Assembly (NCBI GenBank): GCA_963920525.1
Contig: OY986435.1
Location: 272,420,848-272,484,847 of the forward strand
Origin: Dichetophora obliterata
Lineage: Eukaryota > Arthropoda > Insecta > Diptera > Sciomyzidae
DNA: 64,000 nucleotides
Reading direction: 5' to 3'
Under the pieces are notes generated by a model, which had not been told where the DNA came from, did not search any database, and worked only from the letters and a program-made list of their open reading frames with translations. This document shows positions 34,375 through 42,810 of this stretch, in pieces (the first letter of the stretch is position 1; the number at the start of each line of letters is the position of its first letter). The translations under genes were made by a program, and so were the position numbers.

Positions 34375-34545
34375 ATGAACAGATTTTTTAACATCTTTAA
34401 TCGAATTGTGCGAGGCAACTCCATAAGAACTCAAAAATTGGCAAATTATACGATGCCAGTTCTTCGAAAAGAACATATTCAAGTAAGTGATGAAAAGAAA
34501 AATGATCTCCTTGCAATGGCTTCATATTGCAAATGCTTTTTATAA
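34375..34545 (+). CDS. Small ORF (56 codons) with a presequence-like start, unassigned
   Basis: ATG at 34375 opens MNRFFNIFNRIVRGNSIRTQ, then KLANYTMPVLRKEHIQ. It is Arg-rich and without acidic residues for the first 30 positions, as in mitochondrial targeting peptides. A strong splice donor (CAA|GTAAGT, about 34486) follows HIQ, so this could be the first coding exon of an unrecognised + strand gene. Read straight through, it ends at 34545. I do not recognise the protein and found no obvious next exon, so it could be chance. Confidence 0.3.
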   Translation: MNRFFNIFNRIVRGNSIRTQKLANYTMPVLRKEHIQVSDEKKNDLLAMASYCKCFL

Positions 34546-34898
34546 ATAAATTTTTAAATTCTATCATTTACATTTCATTTAACGAAAAATATCCAATCAA
34601 ATAAGTCTTTTTTATATGGGCGGATAACGTTTTAAAAGCCATCGTACTCACTGGAATTGCAACGTGGAATAACGTTTACCAGCCAATGGGTTTTGAATAT
34701 GTAACGTTTTTCTATTTTAAACATTAATAATACTTAATTTACTAACCAACCAAATATTATTGCAAAAGAATTTTTTTTTACCAAAATAGTTAATTTACCT
34801 AAGTATTTCCATAATGTATTAAAAACAAGTATCTAGAAATTGTCTGCTGCTTTTAAAAAGATTTTTACGTATTGTGAACAATTTACTTTTTGTCACTT

Positions 34899-35120
34899 AA
34901 GACGTTATTCGCGGCTGAGCTTCAATTGATGACGAAACATATTTTACACTTGAAGGTAACGAATGGACTCCAAAGTTTTCTTTTAAGCTTCCTGGAACAG
35001 ATGTTGATGAAAGTGTGAAATATGATCGCAAAACAAAATACCCCAAAAAGGAATTATTGTGGTTGGCAGTTACCTCGCGTGGCATCAATACTACAGCTTT
35101 TTCACACTTTCTCCACGTTA
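34899..35120 (+). pseudogene. Tc1/mariner-superfamily transposase fragment
   Basis: A broken frame reads ASIDDETYFTLEGNEWTPKF, then DVDESVKYDRKTKYPKKELL and WLAVTSRGI. The DDETYF block carries a catalytic Asp, and the K-KFPKK-LLWLAIS pattern is common in IS630/Tc1/mariner transposases. An in-frame stop precedes it and nothing follows, so it is a relic. Confidence 0.65.
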
Positions 35121-35199
35121 GATAATTTTAAGAAGTACCCAAATATCATTGAAATATCTCAAATATATTGATAAAAGTGGTCCAAAACAATCAAAAGTG

Positions 35200-35392
35200 A
35201 GAAAAATTTACCCACCACTTTTGGGTTGGACTCAGGGACAACACAAGACATAACAACTAACCATGCGTTTACGTCATCTCTAGAATCAATTGTTCTGGAT
35301 ATTTTCATATCATCTGCATAAATAAGTAAATGAGATTGTTTGATGATGTGAGCAACATCTGAGCTTCCCTGAGGGGCATCCGATTCCTTCAT
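35200..35392 (-). pseudogene. Non-LTR reverse transcriptase fragment
   Basis: The - strand reads APQGSSDVAHIIKQSHLLIY, then ADDMKISRTIDSRDDVNAWL. PQGS and YADDMKI are RT motifs B and C, with the intervening residues mostly lost. It resembles jockey/CR1-type elements. It is short and isolated. Confidence 0.7.
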
Positions 35393-36025
35393 AAGATCGC
35401 TCTATTAAATACGATTTGATCTAGCTTATGATAGTAATTTTCAATCGATCGTACACTATTCGCTCAAAATTTTTCGGATTACCGACTTTCTTAACCTCCC
35501 CTTTTCTAATGTGCTACCGACTCCACGGATCAGAAAAATTTTTTCAAAATAACACATCTAATGTATAGTTATACTGACGAGAGAATTGGTTGAATTCTTA
35601 CACGAGTCGAGTCGCCCCACTTTGCGATCATTCCAACCTTTTCATATTGGCCGCTCTTTAGCTTAAACTACTTCAAGATTTCCGTGTGTGTTGTAATTAG
35701 AAGAATTGACACGCATCGCGCTCTGACAGCAATACAAAAAATGTATGGCATTGTTTGTTGTTTGCTAGCGTCGGAAGATGTTTTTTCTTCTGTGTATTTT
35801 GTTGGTATTTTCTCGTCGGTTTGAACACATGTTGTTGAATAGTAAAACGAAACGCTCGTTTTTACTCCCTACATAAATTTCATATTACGGGCTATGCTCG
35901 ATTCTAAAGGTGTAAACTCCAATAATGTTATTTCCATATTAATGCATCTATAAGAAAAAATGCCTGTCATTTTAAACCAACCAACGCCTTCTTGAATTGC
36001 TTATTTCTTTTCTTTTCTATTGCAG

Positions 36026-36331
36026 GTTTACACAGTTAAAGACTCCTTAAGAATTCCAATTGCCGTCTTGAAAGCTGGCGAAACACGCGCCGTCAATCCT
36101 GATGTTGAATTCTTTGATACATCTGTAACATTCAAGCTTATCAAAGGTAATGGTCCTGTCTACATTCACGGCCAAAACCTTAAGGATGAAGTTGAAGTCG
36201 TCGACATGGATGACGAGGACACCGACGAGGAAGATGATGGCGAAGAAGAGGAGGACGAGGCAAACCCAAAGAAGAAGCAAAAAATGGAAAACAATACTGA
36301 TGGCAAAAATGCCAAAAATAAGAAGAAATAA
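36026..36331 (+). CDS. Nlp: Nucleoplasmin-like protein, exon 3 (C-terminal)
   Basis: The acceptor TTGCAG precedes GTT, and the codons continue the VVE|V frame of exon 2. The segment reads VYTVKDSLRIPIAVLKAGET, then RAVNPDVEFFDTSVTFKLIK and GPVYIHGQNL, the conserved second half of the nucleoplasmin core. An acidic tract follows (MDDEDTDEEDDGEEEEDE), which binds histones. The basic tail PKKKQKM...KNAKNKKK is a likely nuclear localisation signal. The stop is TAA at 36329-36331. AATAAA signals at 36677-36682, 36711-36716 and 37104-37109 are candidates for 3' ends, giving a UTR of roughly 0.4-0.8 kb. Confidence 0.97.
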   Translation, partial: VYTVKDSLRIPIAVLKAGETRAVNPDVEFFDTSVTFKLIKGNGPVYIHGQNLKDEVEVVDMDDEDTDEEDDGEEEEDEANPKKKQKMENNTDGKNAKNKKK

Positions 36332-37861
36332 AGGGGTACTATTGTCGGTCATAGCAACTTGCTTCATTTCGCTCCTTTAGAAAAGCAGCAAAAAGCAGCA
36401 GAAATTACATTAAATTAGTTCCTTTTAATTTCTTTCTTTTTTTAAAACACTTCATTTGCATTCAAATTTAAGCAAAAACTACTATTAAGTTAGATTTTCG
36501 ATTCGCATTAAAACCAAATCAAGCGAAAAAAGTTAAAAATCATAAGAAGATTGCAGCAATCAAAGTCTTCAAGCATAAACGTGAAATGGAGTTGAAGCTT
36601 TTTTTAAAAAAAAAAAACACTGTAGCTTTCAGAACATGATGTGCATCTTCTGTGTTTGCTCTAAAATAATGCAAATAATAAAACATTCAGACTCCTCGAG
36701 ACTATATGAAAATAAATACAACAAGTATCCCATTTACCATTTGTCAGCAATTATTATACGTAAATAACATACATATTTTAATGTTTGATTAAAAATTACA
36801 CAACTCTCGTTTATACTTATAATAACAGCAATGTCAATACCAATTATAACAGTATATAGAAACATACAGATATATACACATTATTTTTTTTTAGCAATAC
36901 AACAAAAATTTGCATTATATTGATATGATATGATGCTAGACTTTTATCCAGAAACATTCGAAACACTGACATTAAATCTTAATATGTAACAACTATAGGT
37001 ACATATATCTAACAAGCAAACACTATTGTAATTTGTATATACATAAGTGATAAAACAAAACTAAAAAACGACAAAAAGTGAAAACTTAACAAGAGAAGAA
37101 ACAAATAAAGTTTGTTTACTATTTTTAAAAATTATAAAATGGATTTTATTTTTTGTTATATATTTTTTTTTATAAGTGCTGTACTGTTAAAAAAACGGTT
37201 TGGGCATTTTAGCCCGTGAAAGGACTTTGGCTAAGCTGCTATGATCAACTGTGTTGTGCGTGTTATTAAATGTTTGAACCAGATACCTGCAAATCTTGGT
37301 TGTCATCAAGACGCGTACTAGCTGGTTAGAGGGGTCATAAGGTTGAGGAAAACATTAAAAAGTTGTTGAATGCGCAGTTACTTTAAACAAGGAATAATTG
37401 TTTGGCAAAACTTTAAAGGTGACCCTTGAGGGGTAAGTGTATTACCAGGTTCTATTGTTTTACCCCTCCCAATATTTTTTCGGAACATACCCATCCACTA
37501 TCTACCACCCTTCTGGTGGTTCCTGTACAAAAAATAAAAATATGTGAAAATATATTAAAAAAATAAAAATTAAAAAATAAACTAGTTCACATCTTTTCTG
37601 ATTTGATCCCTGGATGGTTTAAGGATGTAGTCTGGTCCTAAATATGCTAATAGTATAATAAGTTTGATCGTAATTTTCAAGGTTTATTTCGAGAATATTT
37701 ATTTATAACAAAATTAAATACAATCATTTTAGTTTTCTTATACGTACACTGCGCGTCATCAGGACATATGCCCTTCGTCGTAAATTAATAAAAAAAATGT
37801 CTTCTATGAAGGTTAAAAACTTGTTTTTTGTGAAACTTTCTCATTGCAAAAATCTCTCATA
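36332..37861. other. Nlp 3' UTR and intergenic DNA
   Basis: The first several hundred bases are probably UTR. A segment at about 37190-37520 has higher GC than its surroundings but no open frame or recognised family. Confidence 0.5.
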
Positions 37862-38075
37862 CAGCCCAATTCTGAATGATTTTTCCTGGGGAATTGGAAA
37901 AGGGAGTTTTCAGTTTTAAGATAGCAAATAAAGATATTTTTTGTTTACACTCATGAATATTGACGGTTGATGAACAAATGGGCATTAAAAATATCCAAAA
38001 TATTTTTGAACTTTATCTTAAAAATTAAAACTACCTTTTCCGATTCCCCGAGAAAAATCATTTAGAATTGGGCTG
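37862..38075. mobile_element. MITE family 'CAGCCCTATCATGAA', copy 2
   Basis: The inverted ends CAGCCCAATTCTGAATGATT and complement enclose 214 bp. ATA is duplicated at 37859-37861 and 38076-38078. Confidence 0.85.
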
Positions 38076-38408
38076 ATAGTGATTAGTTTCTAGTTGCATA
38101 GTAACCGTTCACTACTTACATTGTTTAAAATTTTTTGCATCTTTGAAGAAGCTAGCACACACTTCACCAATTCTGAACTGTCAGGTGATCGTTTTAAAAC
38201 AGATAAACAAACCGATAAATCGGTTTCTGTTACACCTTAAATCGACACAAAGCTAGCTTCGAAAATTAAACCGGTTTCAAAAAAGATAATCTGTTTCTAT
38301 TTCTAAATTAAATACAAAAACAATAAAATCCACCGATCATTCTGAAGTTTTTAAAGTCTTATAAAACATTTAATGGCTCGTGGGATACCAGGCTAAATAT
38401 AAAAACAT

Positions 38409-38519
38409 TGGCCCATTATCATAGTCAAAATAAAGACTTTAAATTTAGTGCAAGCTTTTTGACAACATATTATATTGAAAAACTGTCAAAAATGCTTATG
38501 CTATGATGATAATGGGCCA
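38409..38519. mobile_element. Small MITE, TGGCCCATTATCATAG ends
   Basis: A 111-bp element whose ends TGGCCCATTATCATAG and CTATGATGATAATGGGCCA are inverted repeats. The duplication is unclear. Confidence 0.65.
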
Positions 38520-38613
38520 TTGATTTCAACATTGTAATAAAATATTGACATTAAAAAATTTTATGAAGAGAGATAAACTTTTACCAGAAGAAAATTACAG
38601 AAAATATACAATA

Positions 38614-38868
38614 CTTGCGGGCCCGACAGACGTTGTCCTGCCCCAATTAATCTAATTTGTTTGTGATGATTTTGTGAATTTTTGAAAAGTGTGCAAGTGT
38701 CCAAACAAAGTGCCATTCGAGCCACACACGCCACACACGCCACACGTGCCACACGTTTCCTTTTGAAACTGCCCTTCATGACTATCAAAACGTCTAAAAT
38801 AAAGCATTTTTATTTAATTGCTGGTGGTAAAAAGGTGTGACTTTTTTTATTAATCGAGATATTATTAA
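38614..38868 (-). mobile_element. DINE-1-like terminal fragment, copy 1
   Basis: Read in reverse it ends ACAACGTCTGTCGGGCCCG plus CAAG, as in DINE-1/Helentron ends. It contains repeated CGCCACACACGCCACACGTG. It is repeated in inverted orientation at 42030-42232. The two copies enclose the Penelope and reverse-transcriptase fragments. Confidence 0.6.
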
Positions 38869-39646
38869 TCAAAAACCTATGGCCACAGGACGACTTATAA
38901 ACTTTTATTCAAAACACCCAAAACGGACAATAATCAACACAGCAAACAATTTTATTAAAAAAATACTAGACACAAGCGACGAGGAATTCCATCAAAACAA
39001 TATAAAAAGAATAAAAATAATTCTACATGACAATGAATTTCCAGTAAAAACAACGAATAATTTAATCAGAAAGTATAAAAAGGAAGGAACACATCAACGA
39101 GATGAAAAACTTAAAAAAACATACAAAGCTCTCACATATATCCCTGGTCTTTCAGAGAGATTCACAAAATCGGACATTTACGATAAGGACAAGTATCAAA
39201 TTGCGATGAAGACTGACAACACTTTAAAACAACTTTACAGCAACACGAAATCAAAAGTGGATAAATTTGACAAGGCAAATGTTATTTATAAAATAACATG
39301 CAATGGAGACGGGTACAACGTATGTGACCAAGCATATGTGGGGACAATAAGAAACAAACTACGGACAAGAATAGCTTCGCACAAATCAGACCAGAGATTA
39401 CTCAACGGACCAATAGAGCAAAAAACAGCATTAGCGGCTCACTGCATTAAACATAAGCACACACCGGACTTGGAAAATACGACAATTCTTCAACAGGAAA
39501 ATAATTACGCGAGACGATACACTCTAGAGATGCTCCACATCATAAATTTACCCCCACAAAAACGACTCTATTTTAAAATGGATACGGACAAATGCGCTCA
39601 CATTTACAGACGATATGTAGAAAAACACAACACAGTCAGAAACTAA
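38837..39646 (+). CDS. Penelope-like element C-terminus with GIY-YIG endonuclease, 5'-truncated
   Basis: The open frame begins after the catalytic RT region. KPMATGRLINFYSKHP (about residues 13-28) is the conserved segment just downstream of the Penelope RT fingers and palm. It continues to a GIY-YIG endonuclease: VIYKITCNGD, then CDQAYVGTIRNKLRTRIASH with the YVG pair and catalytic Arg, then TLAAHC-like and YTLEMLHII with the catalytic Glu. The frame is intact to 39646. No RT active site is present, so it is a truncated copy. The first codon is not ATG. Confidence 0.85.
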   Translation: MTFFINRDIINQKPMATGRLINFYSKHPKRTIINTANNFIKKILDTSDEEFHQNNIKRIKIILHDNEFPVKTTNNLIRKYKKEGTHQRDEKLKKTYKALTYIPGLSERFTKSDIYDKDKYQIAMKTDNTLKQLYSNTKSKVDKFDKANVIYKITCNGDGYNVCDQAYVGTIRNKLRTRIASHKSDQRLLNGPIEQKTALAAHCIKHKHTPDLENTTILQQENNYARRYTLEMLHIINLPPQKRLYFKMDTDKCAHIYRRYVEKHNTVRN

Positions 39647-39840
39647 GCGCCGGATAGAAAAGAAGTGTTTACTGTAGTAATTGTTTTTCAATGTTTAATG
39701 TTTATATGTGCTTAAGTCAGAAATAATATATATTCGCGTTTAAAAATTGTTTAATGTAACGTTTCAAGAAATATTTATGTAAGATAAACTTTAATGTGAA
39801 AAAAATTGTATGTTTTCTAACGTATACGTTTACTCCAACA

Positions 39841-39884
39841 GTTTTCCCTGAAGATGACTTCCGATGGAAGTCGAAATATTGGAA
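39841..39884 (+). ncRNA. Hammerhead-like motif in the Penelope 3' region
   Basis: CTGAAGA (39848-39854) is followed by a 7-bp perfect stem, GACTTCC/GGAAGTC (39856-39862 with 39866-39872), then GAAA (39873-39876). This matches the CUGANGA, stem II and GAAA core of hammerhead ribozymes known from Penelope elements, but there is one extra U before stem II. GTTTTCC and GGAAAAAC flank the core. Stems I and III are not clearly formed. Confidence 0.4.
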
Positions 39885-40039
39885 AAACAATAAATTAATA
39901 AAAACAACATTAAAAGTTTTTAATTATTTATGTATAAATAAGACCTTGAGCCCGACAACTTGAACAAATAAATATTATACTGAGGTCGCCAAACTAACTC
40001 AAATCGAGATAACCTTAATAAGAGACATTAATTTTTATG

Positions 40040-40430
40040 TAAATGCATAATTTTTAAAAAGGCTTTTTTATATGCGTAGTAATTTAATAGCACTATTTTA
40101 AGTAAAATAATGACAACAATAAGCTCAAAGGATTTAAAGATATAAGCAAAAATATGTGCTGGCGTTACGTTACAAAAAACGGAAGTGATTTTTGGCTTGG
40201 ATTACAAAATTAGCAAAACTCTCTAATTAAATAATTAGGTAGTTAAGTAATTATGCAATTAAAAGAAAAATTTAATATATTGTCATTTTCTTGCCTCAAC
40301 CATTTTTTCATTATCTACAGCCAATGCCATCCATTTTTACTAAAAAAAAAAGTTTACGAAAAATTTACTAAACATTTAACGAAAAAGAAAAACAACATTT
40401 GTAAAACAGTGCAGACGATTTGATCATGGT
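40040..40430 (+). repeat. Dispersed repeat Y, copy 1
   Basis: Shares ATATAAGCAAAAATATGTGC, GGCGTTACGTTACAAAAAAC and CCAATGCCATCCATTTTTAC with 54120-54640. The outer half recurs inverted at 53205-53400. Confidence 0.75.
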
Positions 40431-40509
40431 TAATCAATTTATGTAGAAATTGCTTTAATTAATAAAATTACAAAAAAACTATTACATAATGTGATCGTAG
40501 GTTATACAA

Positions 40510-41900
40510 TTAATTCAGCATGATATCGTTTCTAAATGCTACCCTATTTTGGGTGATTTCAATCGAGCTGCAGATAGTGTTGAACGTTTTGGTCATATTG
40601 TAAACCGGGTCACATCTTTCATAATTAGTTCTTCTGTAGGGTATATAGAACAATTGCCTTTGCCTTTCAGGTGCATAAAATTTGAAAAGAGATAAAAGTG
40701 GTGCACCATCAATATGATTCATTACTACATCCGGAGCAAATAAGGCGAGAAAATACTTTCGCCGGAACTCCAAAGACTTTAGGCCAAGAAGAGCACATCG
40801 CGCTTCATAGGAAGGCATAAAATCTCAGTGGAGCTTGGGAATTGCTAACCTAGTGCAACGCCTTTGAATATTTTCAATTCTTTTAATATGTATAGAATAT
40901 TGAGGGTCACAGATAACACAATTATATTCTAAAACCGATCTTACAATTTAAAAGAAAATGGTCCCCATGGTAAAGGGATCGGATAACTCTTTTAGTAATG
41001 CGCGATAGAAATCCCATCATCGCATTCGCTTTTGATAAATTAGCATCAAAATGTTTGCGAAAGCTTAACTTTCGCTCAAATAAAACCCCTAAGTCTTTCT
41101 TCAAGTCGACTCTCTCGATAAATACCGTATTATTACCATATGATCCTTCGAAAAGTTGATTCTTCGTAAAAAAGACATTACATTACATTTAGACACATTA
41201 AGATGTAGTTACTTGGTCTCGCACCAAAATTGGAGACTATCCATGACACGTTGAAGCAATAGAAAATCTTCGTGGGAGCCCACACATATAAAGATCTTTA
41301 CATCATCAGCATACATCAGGCACTCGGAAAAGCGAACATAATTCGGAGGATCATTGATGAACAGAAAAAACAACAGAGGACCTAGGTGGCTACCTTGGGG
41401 TACCCCAAAATAATTGTCAATGTACTTAGATAAATTATTAGCAATTTGAACATATTCAGCCCTCAAACTCAAAACACAAGAACATTTTGGAATTTGTTAA
41501 TGCAAATTTGCTGATAAGCAGATGATGAACAAATTTTCATTAAATATTTCGAAAATGTTCTTGAGCATTCTCTTAAAAATTAAAACTCCCTTTTTCGATT
41601 CCGCGTGAAAAATTATTCATGATAGGGCTGATAGTTGACGACCAACAAGGTAACTCTCTAACCATAGAAGCAGCGAGGAATAGAATCCGAGGCTACTAAG
41701 CTTATTAATCAAAACAGAGTGTTGAACTCTATCGAAAGCCTTTGCGAAATCCGTGAATATAACGTCTATTTGATGACCTTTTCCCATATTATTGGACAGA
41801 AAGTTTGTAAAAAGAGTTAGATTAGTAGAAGTAGATTTACCTGACACAATCCATGCTGCATCTCAGACAATCTAGTTTTAATAGAGTTATAAATTTTATT
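40510..41900 (-). pseudogene. Jockey-superfamily-type non-LTR reverse transcriptase, degraded
   Basis: Blocks on the - strand run in RT order. SGKSTSTNLTLFTNFLSNNM, then VIFTDFAKAFDRVQHSVL (41847-41640) is motif A with catalytic Asp. After a MITE insertion (41480-41630) comes YFGVPQGSHLGPLLFFLFIN, then CLMYADDVKIFI (motifs B and C, about 41472-41250). KKDLGVLFERKLSFRKHFDA (about 41100) and a thumb/C-terminal block ending at 40510 follow. Stops and shifts separate the blocks. No endonuclease part is seen, so the copy is 5'-truncated. Clade is only provisional. Confidence 0.85.
41480..41630. mobile_element. MITE family 'CAGCCCTATCATGAA', copy 3 (truncated)
   Basis: The right arm ends TTATTCATGATAGGGCTG at 41630. 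The left arm is missing. It interrupts the reverse transcriptase between motifs A and B. Confidence 0.8.
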
Positions 41901-42029
41901 TTTTATCAAAGATTCAAAAATTTAAGGAATAAGTGGTAATTTAGCTATCGGTCGATAATTTGCAATATTTTGCCTTGATTTAAAAAATCAGGAATAAATT
42001 TAAACGTTTGAAAAATTTTAAAAATATGG

Positions 42030-42232
42030 TTAATATCTCGATTAGTAAAAAAGTCACACCCTTTACCACCCGCAATTAAAAAAAAATGCTTTATTTTAGA
42101 CGGTTTTGATAGTCACGAATTGAAGTTTCAAAAGGAAATGTGTGGCATGTGTGGCTCGAATGGCACTTTGTTTGGATGATCACAAACAAATTAGTTGAAT
42201 TGGGGCAGGACAACGTCGGTCGGGCCCGCTAG
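42030..42232 (+). mobile_element. DINE-1-like terminal fragment, copy 2
   Basis: An inverted copy of 38614-38868: shares GTCACACCCTTTACCACC (reversed), TTTGGATGATCACAAACAAA-type sequence and the end GTCGGTCGGGCCCGCTAG|T. Confidence 0.65.
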
Positions 42233-42810
42233 TTAAAAATGACTTCGATCAATTTCTCAACTCATTGATAAGAAGTAAAGAAGATACTGGACACTATCTT
42301 GGTGCAGATGACATGCTTTTAGCTGCTATACTGCTGGGAATAATGGAAACAACAAAAAAAAAACACGTAATGTTGGTAATCGCACAGCGGTGCCAATTAT
42401 TCAGGCAGAAGAATTATTTTATCAATTCTTAAGCGAAACGAGACTGATTAAATCAGTTGATTGTATTGCCTACGCTGGGAGAAATAATTGACTCCATTAT
42501 TTCAGAAATTGATCAACGTTTTGAGAAAAATAATGACGTCTTAAAGCTGTTAATGTCTTTTAAGCATACATTTTATTTCGATGCAGTGCAACCATTAAAT
42601 GAACTTAAATTACCGTTCCGAAAAGAATGTTCCTTTGTTAAAACTTTAGTAATTAACGAAAAATGCAAACCTGTATCGCATGTCAAAATCGAGAATAGAT
42701 TCGATACGACGATCCTCAATGACCGATTAACTATTGCGTGGTTTTTTGTTCCTAACCACGAAGAAGAGAGTGAGTTCATTGCATTGCAAATAGATGTTAT
42801 CTATGAATAA
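42233..42810 (+). pseudogene. Unassigned ORF region, possibly hAT/ZMYM-type transposase remnant
   Basis: The frame at 42457-42810 reads IVLPTLGEIIDSIISEIDQR, then FEKNNDVLKLL. This resembles the 'YR..I..P.LD.II.EI..RF' segment of hAT-family transposases related to ZMYM1-like proteins. The upstream bases 42240-42400 are also partly open (NDFDQFLNSLIRSKEDTGHY). No catalytic or dimerisation motif is visible. The assignment is weak. Confidence 0.3.

Larger units (their letters stand above)
14114..36025 (+). other. Nlp intron 2, about 21.9 kb
   Basis: It runs from the donor GAG|GTAATT to the acceptor TTGCAG|GTT, and both flanking exons are in phase. It contains an SLC26 transporter gene on the opposite strand, two Tc1/mariner-type remnants, a P-like MITE, hAT and non-LTR fragments and at least eight MITEs. 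Intron length is therefore largely transposon-derived. An assembly join cannot be excluded from the sequence alone. Confidence 0.85.

Noticed and set aside
13753..36331. Idea that exons 1-2 and exon 3 belong to two Nlp paralogues
   Set aside because: The parts are complementary halves of one domain, join in phase with proper splice sites and share no duplicated segment.
36047..36367. Long - strand frame opposite Nlp exon 3
   Set aside because: Shadow of the real coding exon; its composition reflects the antisense of the acidic tract.
38837..39646. Possibility of a host GIY-YIG nuclease
   Set aside because: The KPMATGRLINFYSKHP segment and the RT-EN order are specific to Penelope-like elements.
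42457..42810. Possible host gene of 117 codons
   Set aside because: No ATG in a convincing context, no splice partners, and weak resemblance only to hAT-type transposase; kept as a low-confidence remnant.
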